A DNA stretch of 44,898 bases, taken from positions 1 to 44,898 of the forward strand of contig CAUUKX010000006.1 of the NCBI GenBank assembly GCA_963545585.1. Direction: 5' to 3'. Origin of the DNA: W11650 sp963545585 (GTDB taxonomy: Bacteria > Bacillota > Clostridia > Lachnospirales > Vallitaleaceae). The position numbers and the translations under genes are program-made. A model generated the notes under the pieces. It was not told the origin of the DNA. It ran no database searches and saw only the letters and a program-made list of their open reading frames with translations. This document shows, piece after piece, positions 26,544 to 34,472 of this stretch. How positions within the stretch are numbered: the first letter of the stretch is position 1; every line of letters begins with the position of its first letter.

Positions 26544-27077
26544 ATGATTGTGTTGATTACCGGTGCTTCGCATACAGGGAAAACTCTGTTGGCGCAAAAG
26601 CTCCTTGAAAAATATAAATATCCGTATTTGTCAATTGACCACTTAAAAATGGGGTTAATTCGCAGCGGTCATACAAACCTTACGCCAATGAGTGATGACG
26701 GGAAGCTCACGGAATATTTATGGCCCGTGGTTTGCGGGATAATTAAAACCGCCATAGAAAACAAGCAAAATCTGATTATTGAGGGCTGTTACATTCCTTT
26801 TTCATGGTCAAATAGCTTTGAACAAGAGTATCTTGAGAAGATACAATATTATTGTCTGGTTATGAGTGAGGAATATATAAGGAATCACTTTTCTGACATA
26901 AAGCGATATGCAAATGTTATTGAAAATCGTATCAATGATAAGTGGTGTACTTTGGAGAGTGTGTTGGCGGAGAATGTAAAGATGCTGGAATATGCCAGAA
27001 AATACAAAGTGAATTATGTGCTGATTGATGAGCGGTATGAAATTGATATTAATGAAAATAAATTATTCCAATTTTGA
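26544..27077 (+). CDS. P-loop nucleotide kinase-like protein
   Basis: A 177-residue protein with Walker A GASHTGKT (residues 7-14) at the very N-terminus, YLSIDHLKMGLIRSG next, and LIIEGCYIP as a probable Walker B/acceptor region. This arrangement is that of small P-loop kinases annotated as adenylate-kinase-like or 2-phosphoglycerate-kinase-like, related to zeta-toxin and phosphotransferase folds. The phosphate acceptor is unknown. Its base composition is more AT-rich and its codon use less GC-rich than neighbours, so a foreign origin is possible. No antitoxin-like partner is seen. It has its own promoter and is bounded by a terminator upstream. Confidence 0.75.
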   Translation: MIVLITGASHTGKTLLAQKLLEKYKYPYLSIDHLKMGLIRSGHTNLTPMSDDGKLTEYLWPVVCGIIKTAIENKQNLIIEGCYIPFSWSNSFEQEYLEKIQYYCLVMSEEYIRNHFSDIKRYANVIENRINDKWCTLESVLAENVKMLEYARKYKVNYVLIDERYEIDINENKLFQF

Positions 27078-27173
27078 TGATGTCCGTTGATGCAATACAA
27101 TGTAGGATGAGCTGCTCACACCTAAGAGAAAGAAGAAGCAAGGAAAAATCAGCAGAATAAGGAGAAAAGCAAG

Positions 27174-28385
27174 ATGAAAAACTTAGCAGTAGGGCAGTCC
27201 GGCGGGCCGACGGCGGTGATTAACGCTTCGCTGGCCGGGGTAATTGCGGCGGCGCAGAAAAATAAAAGCATTGATAAGATTTATGGCATGATTTACGGAA
27301 TTGAGGGCTTTTTGGCCGGCCGCCAAACCGAGCTGACTGATTTTTCAGCGGAAGAATTAGCGCTCCTGCGGACAACGCCGGGGGCGTATTTGGGCTCCTG
27401 CCGGTTTAAGCTGCCGGCCGAGGCGGACGCACCGGTTTACCGGCAAATTTTTGAGCGGCTGGAGCAGGAGAACATTGGTTATTTCCTGTATATCGGCGGC
27501 AATGACTCGATGGATACGGTGGATAAGCTGTCGAAAGAAGCGGCGCGGCGCAGCAGCGACATTGTTTTTCTGGGGATTCCGAAAACAGTGGATAATGATT
27601 TGGTTTTGACCGACCATACGCCCGGCTTTGGCTCGGCGGCTAAATATGTGGCGGCATCGGTGCGCGGCGTAGCAGCTGATACCGATGCGTATGATTTAAA
27701 ATCCGTAACGATTATGGAGATTATGGGGCGGCATGCCGGCTGGCTGACTGGTGCGGCGGCACTGGCCAGACGTTATATCGGCGATAATCCGGCGCTGCTT
27801 TACCTGCCGGAGGTTCCCTTTGACCGGGCGGCTTTTGTGGCGGCGGTTAGGGCAGAACTGGCGCGGCGAAATAGTGTCGTGATTTGCGTATCGGAAGGGC
27901 TGAAAGACCGGTCGGGTCATTTTGTGGCAGAAAATACAGTCGCTATGGCAGAAGACCATTTTGGTCATAAGCTGCTGTCGGGGGCGGCGGCCTATCTGGA
28001 GTCGCTTGTCCGAGATGAGATCGGGGTTAAGGTCAGGAGCTTTGACTTGGGACTATCGCAGCGTTCAGCCAGCCAAAGCCTGTCCCGCACGGATGTAGAA
28101 GAAGCCGCTTTGGCGGGGGAATTTGCGGTTGCTCAGGCAGTCAGCGGTCAAACCGGACAAATGGTTGCTTTTCGGCGGGAAGCAGGGGCGGAGTACCGGC
28201 TGCACTGCGAATTGGCAGCGGTTGACCGGATTTGCAATCAGGAAAAAATGGTGCCGCGCCAGTGGCTGACCGTCGAGGGAACGGATGTTAAGGAAGAGTT
28301 TTTATCCTATCTTCGGCCGCTGATTCAGGGCGAAATTTGGCCGCCGGCGGAGGGCGGTTTACCGAAGTTTTTGGTTAGAAAGTAA
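27174..28385 (+). CDS. Pyrophosphate-dependent 6-phosphofructokinase
   Basis: A 403-residue phosphofructokinase: fructose 6-phosphate to fructose 1,6-bisphosphate, using pyrophosphate. The phosphoryl-donor region reads GGNDSMDT (G108, G109, N110, D111), lacking the second-Gly GGDG typical of ATP enzymes. The catalytic loop is PKTVDND with K137, where ATP-dependent enzymes have Gly; both favour PPi. The substrate-binding MEIMGRHAGWLTG is present. AAGGAG lies upstream. PPi-PFK permits reversible, ATP-saving glycolysis, which suits a fermenting anaerobe. It is followed by a DUF3842 gene and a proline iminopeptidase. Confidence 0.93.
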   Translation: MKNLAVGQSGGPTAVINASLAGVIAAAQKNKSIDKIYGMIYGIEGFLAGRQTELTDFSAEELALLRTTPGAYLGSCRFKLPAEADAPVYRQIFERLEQENIGYFLYIGGNDSMDTVDKLSKEAARRSSDIVFLGIPKTVDNDLVLTDHTPGFGSAAKYVAASVRGVAADTDAYDLKSVTIMEIMGRHAGWLTGAAALARRYIGDNPALLYLPEVPFDRAAFVAAVRAELARRNSVVICVSEGLKDRSGHFVAENTVAMAEDHFGHKLLSGAAAYLESLVRDEIGVKVRSFDLGLSQRSASQSLSRTDVEEAALAGEFAVAQAVSGQTGQMVAFRREAGAEYRLHCELAAVDRICNQEKMVPRQWLTVEGTDVKEEFLSYLRPLIQGEIWPPAEGGLPKFLVRK

Positions 28386-28415
28386 ATCGGCTTTTCCCGA
28401 GCACAAGGCTTTCTT

Positions 28416-28430
28416 TTCTGCCCGGCAGAA
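28416..28430. repeat. Small inverted repeat in the PFK-DUF3842 spacer
   Basis: TTCTGCC-C-GGCAGAA is a perfect 7+1+7 palindrome sharing the TTCTGCCCGG core with the interspersed hairpin repeats. It may be a remnant of one. Confidence 0.4.
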
Positions 28431-28502
28431 ACTGGAAGCGGAAAAGCGGGCGCTGAAAGGGATTGGATTAGAGAATAAAGATAAGGCAGAGAGGAAAAGG
28501 AC

Positions 28503-28931
28503 ATGAACGGAAAAAAAATGAAGGCACTGGTAGTAGATGGACAGGGCGGCGGCGTAGGCAAAGCCATTGTCGAGAGACTGAAAGCGGAGTTTCCCGAACT
28601 GGCAGTGATTGCCTGCGGTACCAATGTGATAGCCACCAATGCCATGCTCAAGGCGGGAGCCGATGAAGGGGCAACCGGAGCCGGGGCAATTGTCTATAAT
28701 GCGGAAAGAGCCGATATTATTTTGGGGGCAATGGGGATTGTAGTACCATTTTCCATGTTGGGTGAATACACGCCGGAGATGGCGGCAGCGGTCAGCAAGA
28801 GTGAGGCGCTGAAAGTTTTGGTGCCCATGCAAAAATGCAATATTCAGCTGGCGGTCGCAGAGGCGAGCAATTTAAATAAGGCGCTAACCAATCTGATTCA
28901 TATGGTCAGAGAAAAATTGGCGGAAGAATGA
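28503..28931 (+). CDS. DUF3842 family protein
   Basis: A 142-residue protein matching the Clostridia DUF3842 pattern: an N-terminal glycine-rich VVDGQGGGVGKAIVERL, reminiscent of a nucleotide-binding turn, then ACGTNVIATNAMLKAGADEGATG, and MGIVVPFSMLGEYTP. The function of the family is unknown. The N-terminal strand-glycine loop-helix suggests a small Rossmann-like domain binding a nucleotide or dinucleotide; this is inference. AGAGGAAAAGGAC precedes the ATG. It lies 118 bp after PPi-PFK. Confidence 0.85.
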   Translation: MNGKKMKALVVDGQGGGVGKAIVERLKAEFPELAVIACGTNVIATNAMLKAGADEGATGAGAIVYNAERADIILGAMGIVVPFSMLGEYTPEMAAAVSKSEALKVLVPMQKCNIQLAVAEASNLNKALTNLIHMVREKLAEE

Positions 28932-29136
28932 TAAATAGCCGGAATTTGGGTAAAAGGAGCAGTTCACGTCTGAAAACGTAAGGCGGCAATTTAGAGCGTT
29001 AAGCGGAAGTATAGCTGTAAAAACGGTGCATCTGGAAAAATACCGACAGACATTTGAAAAAATAGCGATTACCGCCGGATTTTGCAAGATGAAGCAGCAA
29101 GGCGCTGACGGATTGTTTTCAGCGGAGAGGAGGATT

Positions 29137-30117
29137 ATGACGATTCAGGAATATTTTCAAGTAAAAAAAGAGTATTACCCGACAATTGAGCCGTTTGCCA
29201 GCGGCTATTTACCGGTTTCGGAAAGGCATCAGATTTATTATGAGCAGGCGGGGAATCCTAAGGGGCGGCCGGTGGTTTTCCTGCACGGCGGGCCGGGCGG
29301 GGCAATGAAACCCTATCATCGCCAATATTTTGATCCGGAGCGCTATCATATTATTTTATTTGATCAGCGCGGATGCGGCAAATCGCTTCCTTATGCAGAG
29401 TTAGAAGAAAACACCACGCAGGAGCTGGCGGCGGATATCGAAAAACTGCGGCGGCATGTCGGCGTGGAAAAATGGCATGTATTTGGCGGCAGCTGGGGCT
29501 CGACATTGGCGCTGTTTTATGCCATTGAGTACCCAGAAAGGGTAACGGGTCTGATCTTACGCGGGATTTTCTTAGGCCGACAGGCGGATGTTGACTGGTC
29601 GTTCCGGCAGGGTGTGGATGCTTTTTTTCCGCAGGAATACGAAGCTTATTTGGCGGCGCTTCCAGAAAAAGACCGGACGGAGCTAAATGTGATAAATGGC
29701 TATTACCGGCTGTTGACTTCGCCCGACCGGCAGATTCGGGAACAGGCGGCGAAAGCTTGGAGCAGCTGGGAGGGAAGTCTGATTACTTTGCTGCCGGATC
29801 CGGCGGTGGCGGCGGAGTTTTCGGCGCCGGAATTAGCGGTATCGCTGGCCCGGCTGGAATGTCATTATTTTATCAATCATTTGTTTTTGCCGGAAGATAA
29901 TTATATTTTGGCCAATGCGAATAGGATTGCCCATATTCCGACGATCATCGTGCATGGTCGTTATGATATGGACTGCCGGTTAAGCGGAGCGTATGAGCTG
30001 CACCGGAGTTTGCCCCGGTCAGAGTTGCGGATTATTGAGGCGTCGGGTCATTCCGCTGGTGAGCCGAAAATTGCCGAGGCACTGATTCAGGCGGCAGACG
30101 ATGCGCTGAAATTTTAG
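29137..30117 (+). CDS. pip: Proline iminopeptidase
   Basis: A 326-residue alpha/beta-hydrolase that releases N-terminal proline from peptides. The oxyanion motif HGGPGG begins at H50. The nucleophile is in GGSWGS (S119), the acid in GRYDMDC (D277), and the catalytic His in SGHSAGEP (H305). DQRGCGKS and the residues after it are diagnostic of the family. ATG 29137 is set by GAGAGGAGG; the frame also opens at 29026, with no ribosome site and no homologous extension. There is no signal peptide, so cytoplasmic. Confidence 0.93.
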   Translation: MTIQEYFQVKKEYYPTIEPFASGYLPVSERHQIYYEQAGNPKGRPVVFLHGGPGGAMKPYHRQYFDPERYHIILFDQRGCGKSLPYAELEENTTQELAADIEKLRRHVGVEKWHVFGGSWGSTLALFYAIEYPERVTGLILRGIFLGRQADVDWSFRQGVDAFFPQEYEAYLAALPEKDRTELNVINGYYRLLTSPDRQIREQAAKAWSSWEGSLITLLPDPAVAAEFSAPELAVSLARLECHYFINHLFLPEDNYILANANRIAHIPTIIVHGRYDMDCRLSGAYELHRSLPRSELRIIEASGHSAGEPKIAEALIQAADDALKF

Positions 30118-30275
30118 CGCTTTCTTTAGGAGCTTTGCTGTCTGAGAGCAGGCGTAATCAACGAAGTAAGTCAATTTTTTCGTGTTCGACAGAGTATTTA
30201 GCCTTTGGCCAAGGAAGGCTGACGAAATAAAGATAGATACCTAAAAAATAATACTTTGATGAGGAGGGGTCGAAA

Positions 30276-31565
30276 ATGAGGACGGGTTTGTTGTATTTGA
30301 TACTGTTGGTATTGGGGATAAGAGCGGCGGCGATGGGACAGTTTGAGAATATGCCGGGTCTGGAAGTGCCGGGAACAGAGGAGTTTGGGAAAACAGGAAA
30401 TCAAGAACCAGAAGAAAAGCCGAAAAAGACAGAGGAAAAAAATTCGGAAGAAGAACCAGAAGAAGAACCAGAAGAAGAACCACATAACGAGCTGGTTATT
30501 CGGTGGCTGAAGCAGAAATATGAAACTGTTCGCTATTTTTCCGAGGGAATGGCGGCGGTGCAAAATCAAGCCGGAAAATGGGGGTTTATCAATACAGACG
30601 GACGAGAGGTCATAGCCTGTCAGTATAGCCATGTCTGGGATTTTAAAGAGGGTCTGGCTGGAGTAGGACAGAACGGAAAATGCGGATACATCAATCAGCA
30701 GGGGGAAGAAGTAATTCCGCTGCAATATGACTATATTGATGCTTCCGAGTATCTGGATGATATCTCCTTTTATGAAGGCATAGCAACAGTGGGAACTTGG
30801 AATCAAGGCTATTTTTACATTGATTCGACCGGGGAGCGGATCAATCAGGAGCAATACTTATGGGCTGGAAACTTTTCCGGTGGCTTAGCGCCAGTGATGA
30901 CCAACGATCAAAAAGTGATTTATATTGATAAACAGGGGAAAACGGTACTGGATAATGATTATTTTGCCGGACGGCCTTTTACGGAAGGCTTAGCAGCAGT
31001 TGCAGACCAGCAAGGAAATAAGAGTTATATTGACCAGACGGGTAGGGTAGTGCTGCCCTGTCCTTTTCAGTATGAGCTGCAAGACGAGAATGAAATCGTG
31101 TTATTTATGCCGTTTTCCGAAGGCTTAGCAATGATCGTGTGTGACGAAACCATTGGTTTTATGGATAAAAAAGGTAAATTAGCAATTCTTTTCCGCAAGT
31201 ATTCAGAGGCACTTCCATTTTCCGAAGGTCTGGCGGCGGTGGCTGTGTTTTGGCAGGATGGGGCAAACAGGGATCGCTGCAGCTGGGGGTATATTAATCG
31301 CCGGGGCGAGGAAGTAATTCCGATGCAGTATGAAACCTATGTCTCGGAAATGACAAACATAGGGCTGCTGGAGTACAATTCGTTTCATGATGGTCTGGCG
31401 GTGGTCATAAAAGATGAGGAGATGGCTTATATTGATAAGACCGGCAAAGAAATTGTTCCGTTTGGGCGGTTTTCGGAACTGACCCAGTTTTCCGATGGAT
31501 ATGCGGCAGTTCGTGACGGAGAACGCTGGGGAATTTTAAAAAATCCGTTAAAAAAATACCAATAA
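30276..31565 (+). CDS. Secreted WG-repeat protein
   Basis: A 429-residue protein with an N-terminal signal peptide (about residues 1-20), an acidic linker containing three copies of a Glu-Glu-Pro-Glu unit, then about nine WG (KWG) repeats from about residue 85 to the end. Typical repeats read KWGFINTDGREVI, YINQQGEEVIPLQYDY and YIDKTGKEIVPF. WG repeats are short beta-rich modules in exported or surface proteins of unknown function, possibly binding protein or glycan ligands. The Glu/Pro linker is encoded by a 12-bp tandem DNA repeat. GAGGAGGGG lies before the ATG. It appears monocistronic. Confidence 0.85.
   Translation: MRTGLLYLILLVLGIRAAAMGQFENMPGLEVPGTEEFGKTGNQEPEEKPKKTEEKNSEEEPEEEPEEEPHNELVIRWLKQKYETVRYFSEGMAAVQNQAGKWGFINTDGREVIACQYSHVWDFKEGLAGVGQNGKCGYINQQGEEVIPLQYDYIDASEYLDDISFYEGIATVGTWNQGYFYIDSTGERINQEQYLWAGNFSGGLAPVMTNDQKVIYIDKQGKTVLDNDYFAGRPFTEGLAAVADQQGNKSYIDQTGRVVLPCPFQYELQDENEIVLFMPFSEGLAMIVCDETIGFMDKKGKLAILFRKYSEALPFSEGLAAVAVFWQDGANRDRCSWGYINRRGEEVIPMQYETYVSEMTNIGLLEYNSFHDGLAVVIKDEEMAYIDKTGKEIVPFGRFSELTQFSDGYAAVRDGERWGILKNPLKKYQ
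30446..30483 (+). repeat. 12-bp tandem repeat coding the acidic linker
   Basis: GAAGAACCAGAA is repeated three times with little divergence. Copy changes would stay in frame and vary linker length. Confidence 0.8.
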
Positions 31566-31569
31566 ATAT

Positions 31570-31686
31570 CGTGGCTTTCTCATATTCTGCAAAACGAGAA
31601 CCGTCTTGTTTAGGCAGACTGCCGCCCGGGAAAAAGTGCGAAGCGGGAAGAAAGCGAAGATTTCAATTAATGGAAAGTTGAGTAAA
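31570..31686 (+). repeat. Interspersed hairpin repeat, copy d
   Basis: Head CATATTCTGCAAAACGAGAAC shared with copy b; CTTGTTTAGGCAGACTG; CCGCCCGGG; a purine-rich stretch with GTGCGAAGCGGGAAG; and the tail GGAAAGTTGAGT (31672-31683) shared with copies a, c and e. It fills the space between the WG-repeat gene and the flavodoxin gene. Confidence 0.65.
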
Positions 31687-31711
31687 TATTTTTAATAGGA
31701 TAGGAGAAAAA

Positions 31712-32230
31712 ATGGCAAAAAATTTGATTATTTATTATTCTCGTCAAGGTCAAAATTATGTCAGCGGGCAGATTGAACATCTGGAGAAGGGCAATACTCA
31801 AATTGTGGTGGAGTTAATTCAAAAAGCAGTGGGTGCGGATTTATTTAAGCTGGAAACAGTCCAGGATTACCCCACGGATTACAATAAATGTGCGGAGCAG
31901 GTGCAGGCGGAACAAGATGCCAATGCCAGGCCGGAGCTGAAAAACTATTTGGCGGATATCAGTGAATATGATAATATCGTGGTAGCTGGCCCTTGCTGGT
32001 GGGGAAATTACCCGATGGCCGTTTTTAGTCAGTTGGAAAAACTGGACTTTACTGGCAAAAAGGTATTTCCGGTGATGACGCATGAAGGCAGCGGTCAGGC
32101 ATCTTCCGTGCAGGCGTTGGTACAATATTGCCCGGGCGCAGCAGTAGGCTCAGGGTTAGCGGTGCATGGGGGGAGCGCAGCCCAGTCAGAAACAATGGTT
32201 GCAGCTTGGGCTAAAAGAAATTTGGTTTAA
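31712..32230 (+). CDS. Flavodoxin
   Basis: A 172-residue flavodoxin-fold protein with an N-terminal IIYYSRQGQNY phosphate-binding stretch, though the usual T/S-x-T-G-x-T loop is modified. AGPCWWGNYPM is the second FMN-contact segment, as in the flavodoxins that resemble small NAD(P)H-type quinone or disulfide reductases, and VMTHEGSG lies near the C-terminus. It probably carries electrons with FMN in the cytoplasm; partner unknown. ATAGGAG lies upstream. It lies between repeat copy d and the fec-type promoter, apparently as a single gene. Confidence 0.85.
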   Translation: MAKNLIIYYSRQGQNYVSGQIEHLEKGNTQIVVELIQKAVGADLFKLETVQDYPTDYNKCAEQVQAEQDANARPELKNYLADISEYDNIVVAGPCWWGNYPMAVFSQLEKLDFTGKKVFPVMTHEGSGQASSVQALVQYCPGAAVGSGLAVHGGSAAQSETMVAAWAKRNLV

Positions 32231-32275
32231 GCAGATTGAGAGCGGCAATTATATTTTAATTTTTATAAGATTTTC

Positions 32276-32304
32276 TTGTTATTTTTTTGATTATATGGTA
32301 TGCT
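32276..32304 (+). promoter_or_regulatory. Promoter of the fec-type operon leader
   Basis: TTGTTA-17 bp-TATGCT (-10 at 32299-32304). The predicted start is near 32311, giving a leader of about 200 bases before the first gene. Confidence 0.7.
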
Positions 32305-32310
32305 GTTAAA

Positions 32311-32498
32311 AATACAGCAAATGAATTGCTGACAGCAGAAATTCAAAGTTCCTTAAAAAAGTGAGTGCCGTGCTTATGCGGTTCGTTTACCGTCAAAAAG
32401 AATGAGCGGTATGGCGGGATAAAATTTTAAAAACACAAGACAAGATCAGAAGATCATAAGGTAGGCTTTAGAAAAGGCCTGCTTTATGGTCTTTTTTT
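32311..32498 (+). ncRNA. Structured leader with terminator: candidate riboswitch or attenuator
   Basis: In order: hairpin CAGCAA-ATGAA-TTGCTG (from about 32315), hairpin CCG-TGCTTATG-CGG (about 32368-32381), stem ACCG/CGGT (about 32389-32410), a GGCGGGATAAAA single strand, then a terminator (32451-32498) whose U-run touches the first gene. The loop bases CTTATG (32373-32378) are exactly complementary to CATAAG (32455-32460) in the terminator's 5' arm, a possible antiterminator pairing. I do not recognise the class with certainty. The cobalamin-box GCCACTG is absent; a metal-sensing type is conceivable from the gene it precedes. Confidence 0.5.
32451..32498 (+). terminator. Leader terminator directly before the fec-type operon
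   Basis: AGATCATAAGGTAGGCTTT pairs with AAAGGCCTGCTTTATGGTCT allowing G-T pairs, followed by seven T. The ribosome site GAGGCAGG starts immediately after the T-run, so the operon can be expressed only by readthrough. Confidence 0.88.
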
Positions 32499-32508
32499 GA
32501 GGCAGGAT

Positions 32509-33294
32509 ATGGATGTACAGGTAAAAAATCTATGCTTTAACTATGAAAAAGAAGTGCTGAAAGACATTTCTTTTTCGTTAGCCAAGGGCAGTTTTGTCGC
32601 TTTGCTGGGGGTCAATGGTTCCGGCAAATCAACATTGCTAAAAAATATTGTTAGAATTCTTGCGCCGCATAAGGGCTGTGTTTTGCTGAGCGGCCAAAAC
32701 ATCAAAAATATGAAGCGAAACCAGCTGGCCCGCAAGATATCGTATGTTGCCCAAAATGAGAAATCATCGCGGATTAGGGCGTATGATGCGATTTTAATTG
32801 GCAGAAAACCATATATTAAATATTTTCCGTCGGCGGAAGATCACCGAATTGTCAGAGAAATTATGGAATATCTGGATTTGGGAAAGTTTTCTATGAAGTA
32901 TATGGACGAATTGAGCGGCGGAGAATCCCAGAAAATACGGCTGGCCAGAGCGTTGGCCCAGCAGCCGGAGGTACTGCTTTTAGACGAACCGACTTCGGCG
33001 CTGGATTTAAAAAATCAATTAGATGTGATGAGCATTGTTAAAAAATATTGCCGGGAAAAGAATATTATGACGATTGTTTCCATTCATGACATCAATTTGT
33101 CGCTGCGTTATGCAACGGATTTTATCTTGCTGAAAGACCAGAAAATTTATCAATATGGGAAAAAGGATATCTTAACGGCAGCGGCGTTAAGCGAGGTATA
33201 CTCCGTAGAAGTAAAGGTATATCAGTTAGACGGAAGTATGTTTGTGATTCCGGCACGGCAGATGGGGGAAGAAGCGGAAAACGGGGAAGGATGA
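32509..33294 (+). CDS. ABC transporter ATPase, FecE/BtuD type
   Basis: A 261-residue ABC ATPase of the iron-siderophore/cobalamin importer group: Walker A GVNGSGKST, Q-loop YVAQNEK, signature LSGGESQK, Walker B LLLDEPTSALD and the H-loop SIHD. I chose ATG 32509 because GAGGCAGG precedes it. The frame also opens at a TTG at 32497, but that lies inside the terminator's T-run. It overlaps the permease gene by ATGA at 33291. With the next two genes it makes a complete importer of an iron chelate, corrinoid or other metal complex. Confidence 0.9.
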   Translation: MDVQVKNLCFNYEKEVLKDISFSLAKGSFVALLGVNGSGKSTLLKNIVRILAPHKGCVLLSGQNIKNMKRNQLARKISYVAQNEKSSRIRAYDAILIGRKPYIKYFPSAEDHRIVREIMEYLDLGKFSMKYMDELSGGESQKIRLARALAQQPEVLLLDEPTSALDLKNQLDVMSIVKKYCREKNIMTIVSIHDINLSLRYATDFILLKDQKIYQYGKKDILTAAALSEVYSVEVKVYQLDGSMFVIPARQMGEEAENGEG

Positions 33295-34370
33295 GGAGAA
33301 TGACAACAGAAGGTAAAAATATTACAATGCAGTACAAATCTTATCAGCGGCAAAAATGGCTGCTGCTATCGGCTATGCTGCTGGGAGTTGTGGCAGCGGC
33401 CTATATTTCACTGCGTTCCGGCATTGCGGAAATGGATTTGGCGGCAATGCTGCAAACACTTCAGGGAAAAGGTTCGGAAACGCTGCAAGTCGTTGTCTGG
33501 AATATCCGGCTGCCGAGGATTACGGCGGCAGTTTTTGCAGGAGCAGCACTGGGAACAGCCGGCTGTATTATGCAGAATAATCTGAGAAACCCATTGGCCT
33601 CGCCTTCAACGCTGGGGATTACCAGTGCTTCGGCTTTTGGTGCCAATTTTGCAATTATTGTTTTGGGCAGCGGCAGTATGCAAAGTGCACAGGCGGACGC
33701 AGTCTTTATTGCTTCGCCGTATGTGGTCGCCCTGTCTGCGTTTATTGCTTCGACGGCGGCGCTGTTCTTTGTGATGGCTTTATCCAAGATTCGTGCGTTT
33801 GACCCGAATGTAATTATTTTAGCCGGGGTAGCTGTCAGCGCCTTGTTTAGTGCGGCAACGGCTTTTCTCCAATATTTTGCGGATTCTCATCATGTTGCGG
33901 CAGCGGTGTTTTGGACATTTGGCAACTTAGGCCGAGCTTCTTGGCCGGAATTGACTTTATTGGGCACTTTGTTTTTAATTGCCTTTTTTTACTTTTTACT
34001 GAGAAGTTGGGACTATAACGCCATGATTAGCGGCGATGACAATGCCGCCAGCTTGGGGGTTGACACGCAGAAAATACGAATGGGCGGTATGTTTTTTTCG
34101 TCACTCTTGGTGTCGACAGCGGTCTCTTTTTTGGGGATTATTGGCTTTGTTGGTTTGATTGCTCCGCAGATAACCAGAAGGTTAATCGGCAATGATCATA
34201 GATTTCTGATTCCGGCGGCGGCGCTGATGGGGGCGCTGGTTCTGCTTGTTTCCGACACAGCGGCGCGGGCTTTGTTTTCGCCGGTTGTGCTGCCGATAGG
34301 AGTGATAACATCATTTTTAGGAGCACCAGTATTTCTTTATATTTTGCTGAAAGATTATCGGCAGGAGTGA
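33291..34370 (+). CDS. ABC transporter permease, FecCD type
   Basis: A 359-residue membrane subunit with about ten hydrophobic segments. WNIRLPRITAAVFAGAALGTAGCIMQNNLRNPLASPSTLG-type signature elements (RLPR, AG..LG..G..MQ, NPLA.P..LG) are the hallmark of FecCD/BtuC permeases. The coupling region near GFVGLIAPQITRRLIGNDHR contacts the ATPase. It begins in the stop of the ATPase gene (ATGA). A single permease gene implies a homodimeric channel. Confidence 0.92.
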   Translation: MRRMTTEGKNITMQYKSYQRQKWLLLSAMLLGVVAAAYISLRSGIAEMDLAAMLQTLQGKGSETLQVVVWNIRLPRITAAVFAGAALGTAGCIMQNNLRNPLASPSTLGITSASAFGANFAIIVLGSGSMQSAQADAVFIASPYVVALSAFIASTAALFFVMALSKIRAFDPNVIILAGVAVSALFSAATAFLQYFADSHHVAAAVFWTFGNLGRASWPELTLLGTLFLIAFFYFLLRSWDYNAMISGDDNAASLGVDTQKIRMGGMFFSSLLVSTAVSFLGIIGFVGLIAPQITRRLIGNDHRFLIPAAALMGALVLLVSDTAARALFSPVVLPIGVITSFLGAPVFLYILLKDYRQE

Positions 34371-34472
34371 GGTGATGGATCGAGTGATGAGATAGAAAGT
34401 TTTTAGAGGGAAAAACGGCGGCAGCCGGGCAAAGAAAAGGAAAAACAACGAATAAACAGGGAGGAAAAACAA

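Noticed and set aside
26544..27077. Zeta-type toxin of a toxin-antitoxin pair
   Set aside because: The P-loop is compatible, but no small antitoxin gene adjoins it and the downstream motifs fit small-molecule kinases equally well.
29026..29136. N-terminal extension of proline iminopeptidase
   Set aside because: No ribosome site before 29026, no family match in the extra 37 residues, and a good site before 29137.
32311..32498. Cobalamin riboswitch before the fec-type operon
   Set aside because: The conserved cobalamin box (GCCACTG) is absent and the leader is short for that class; kept as an unassigned leader.
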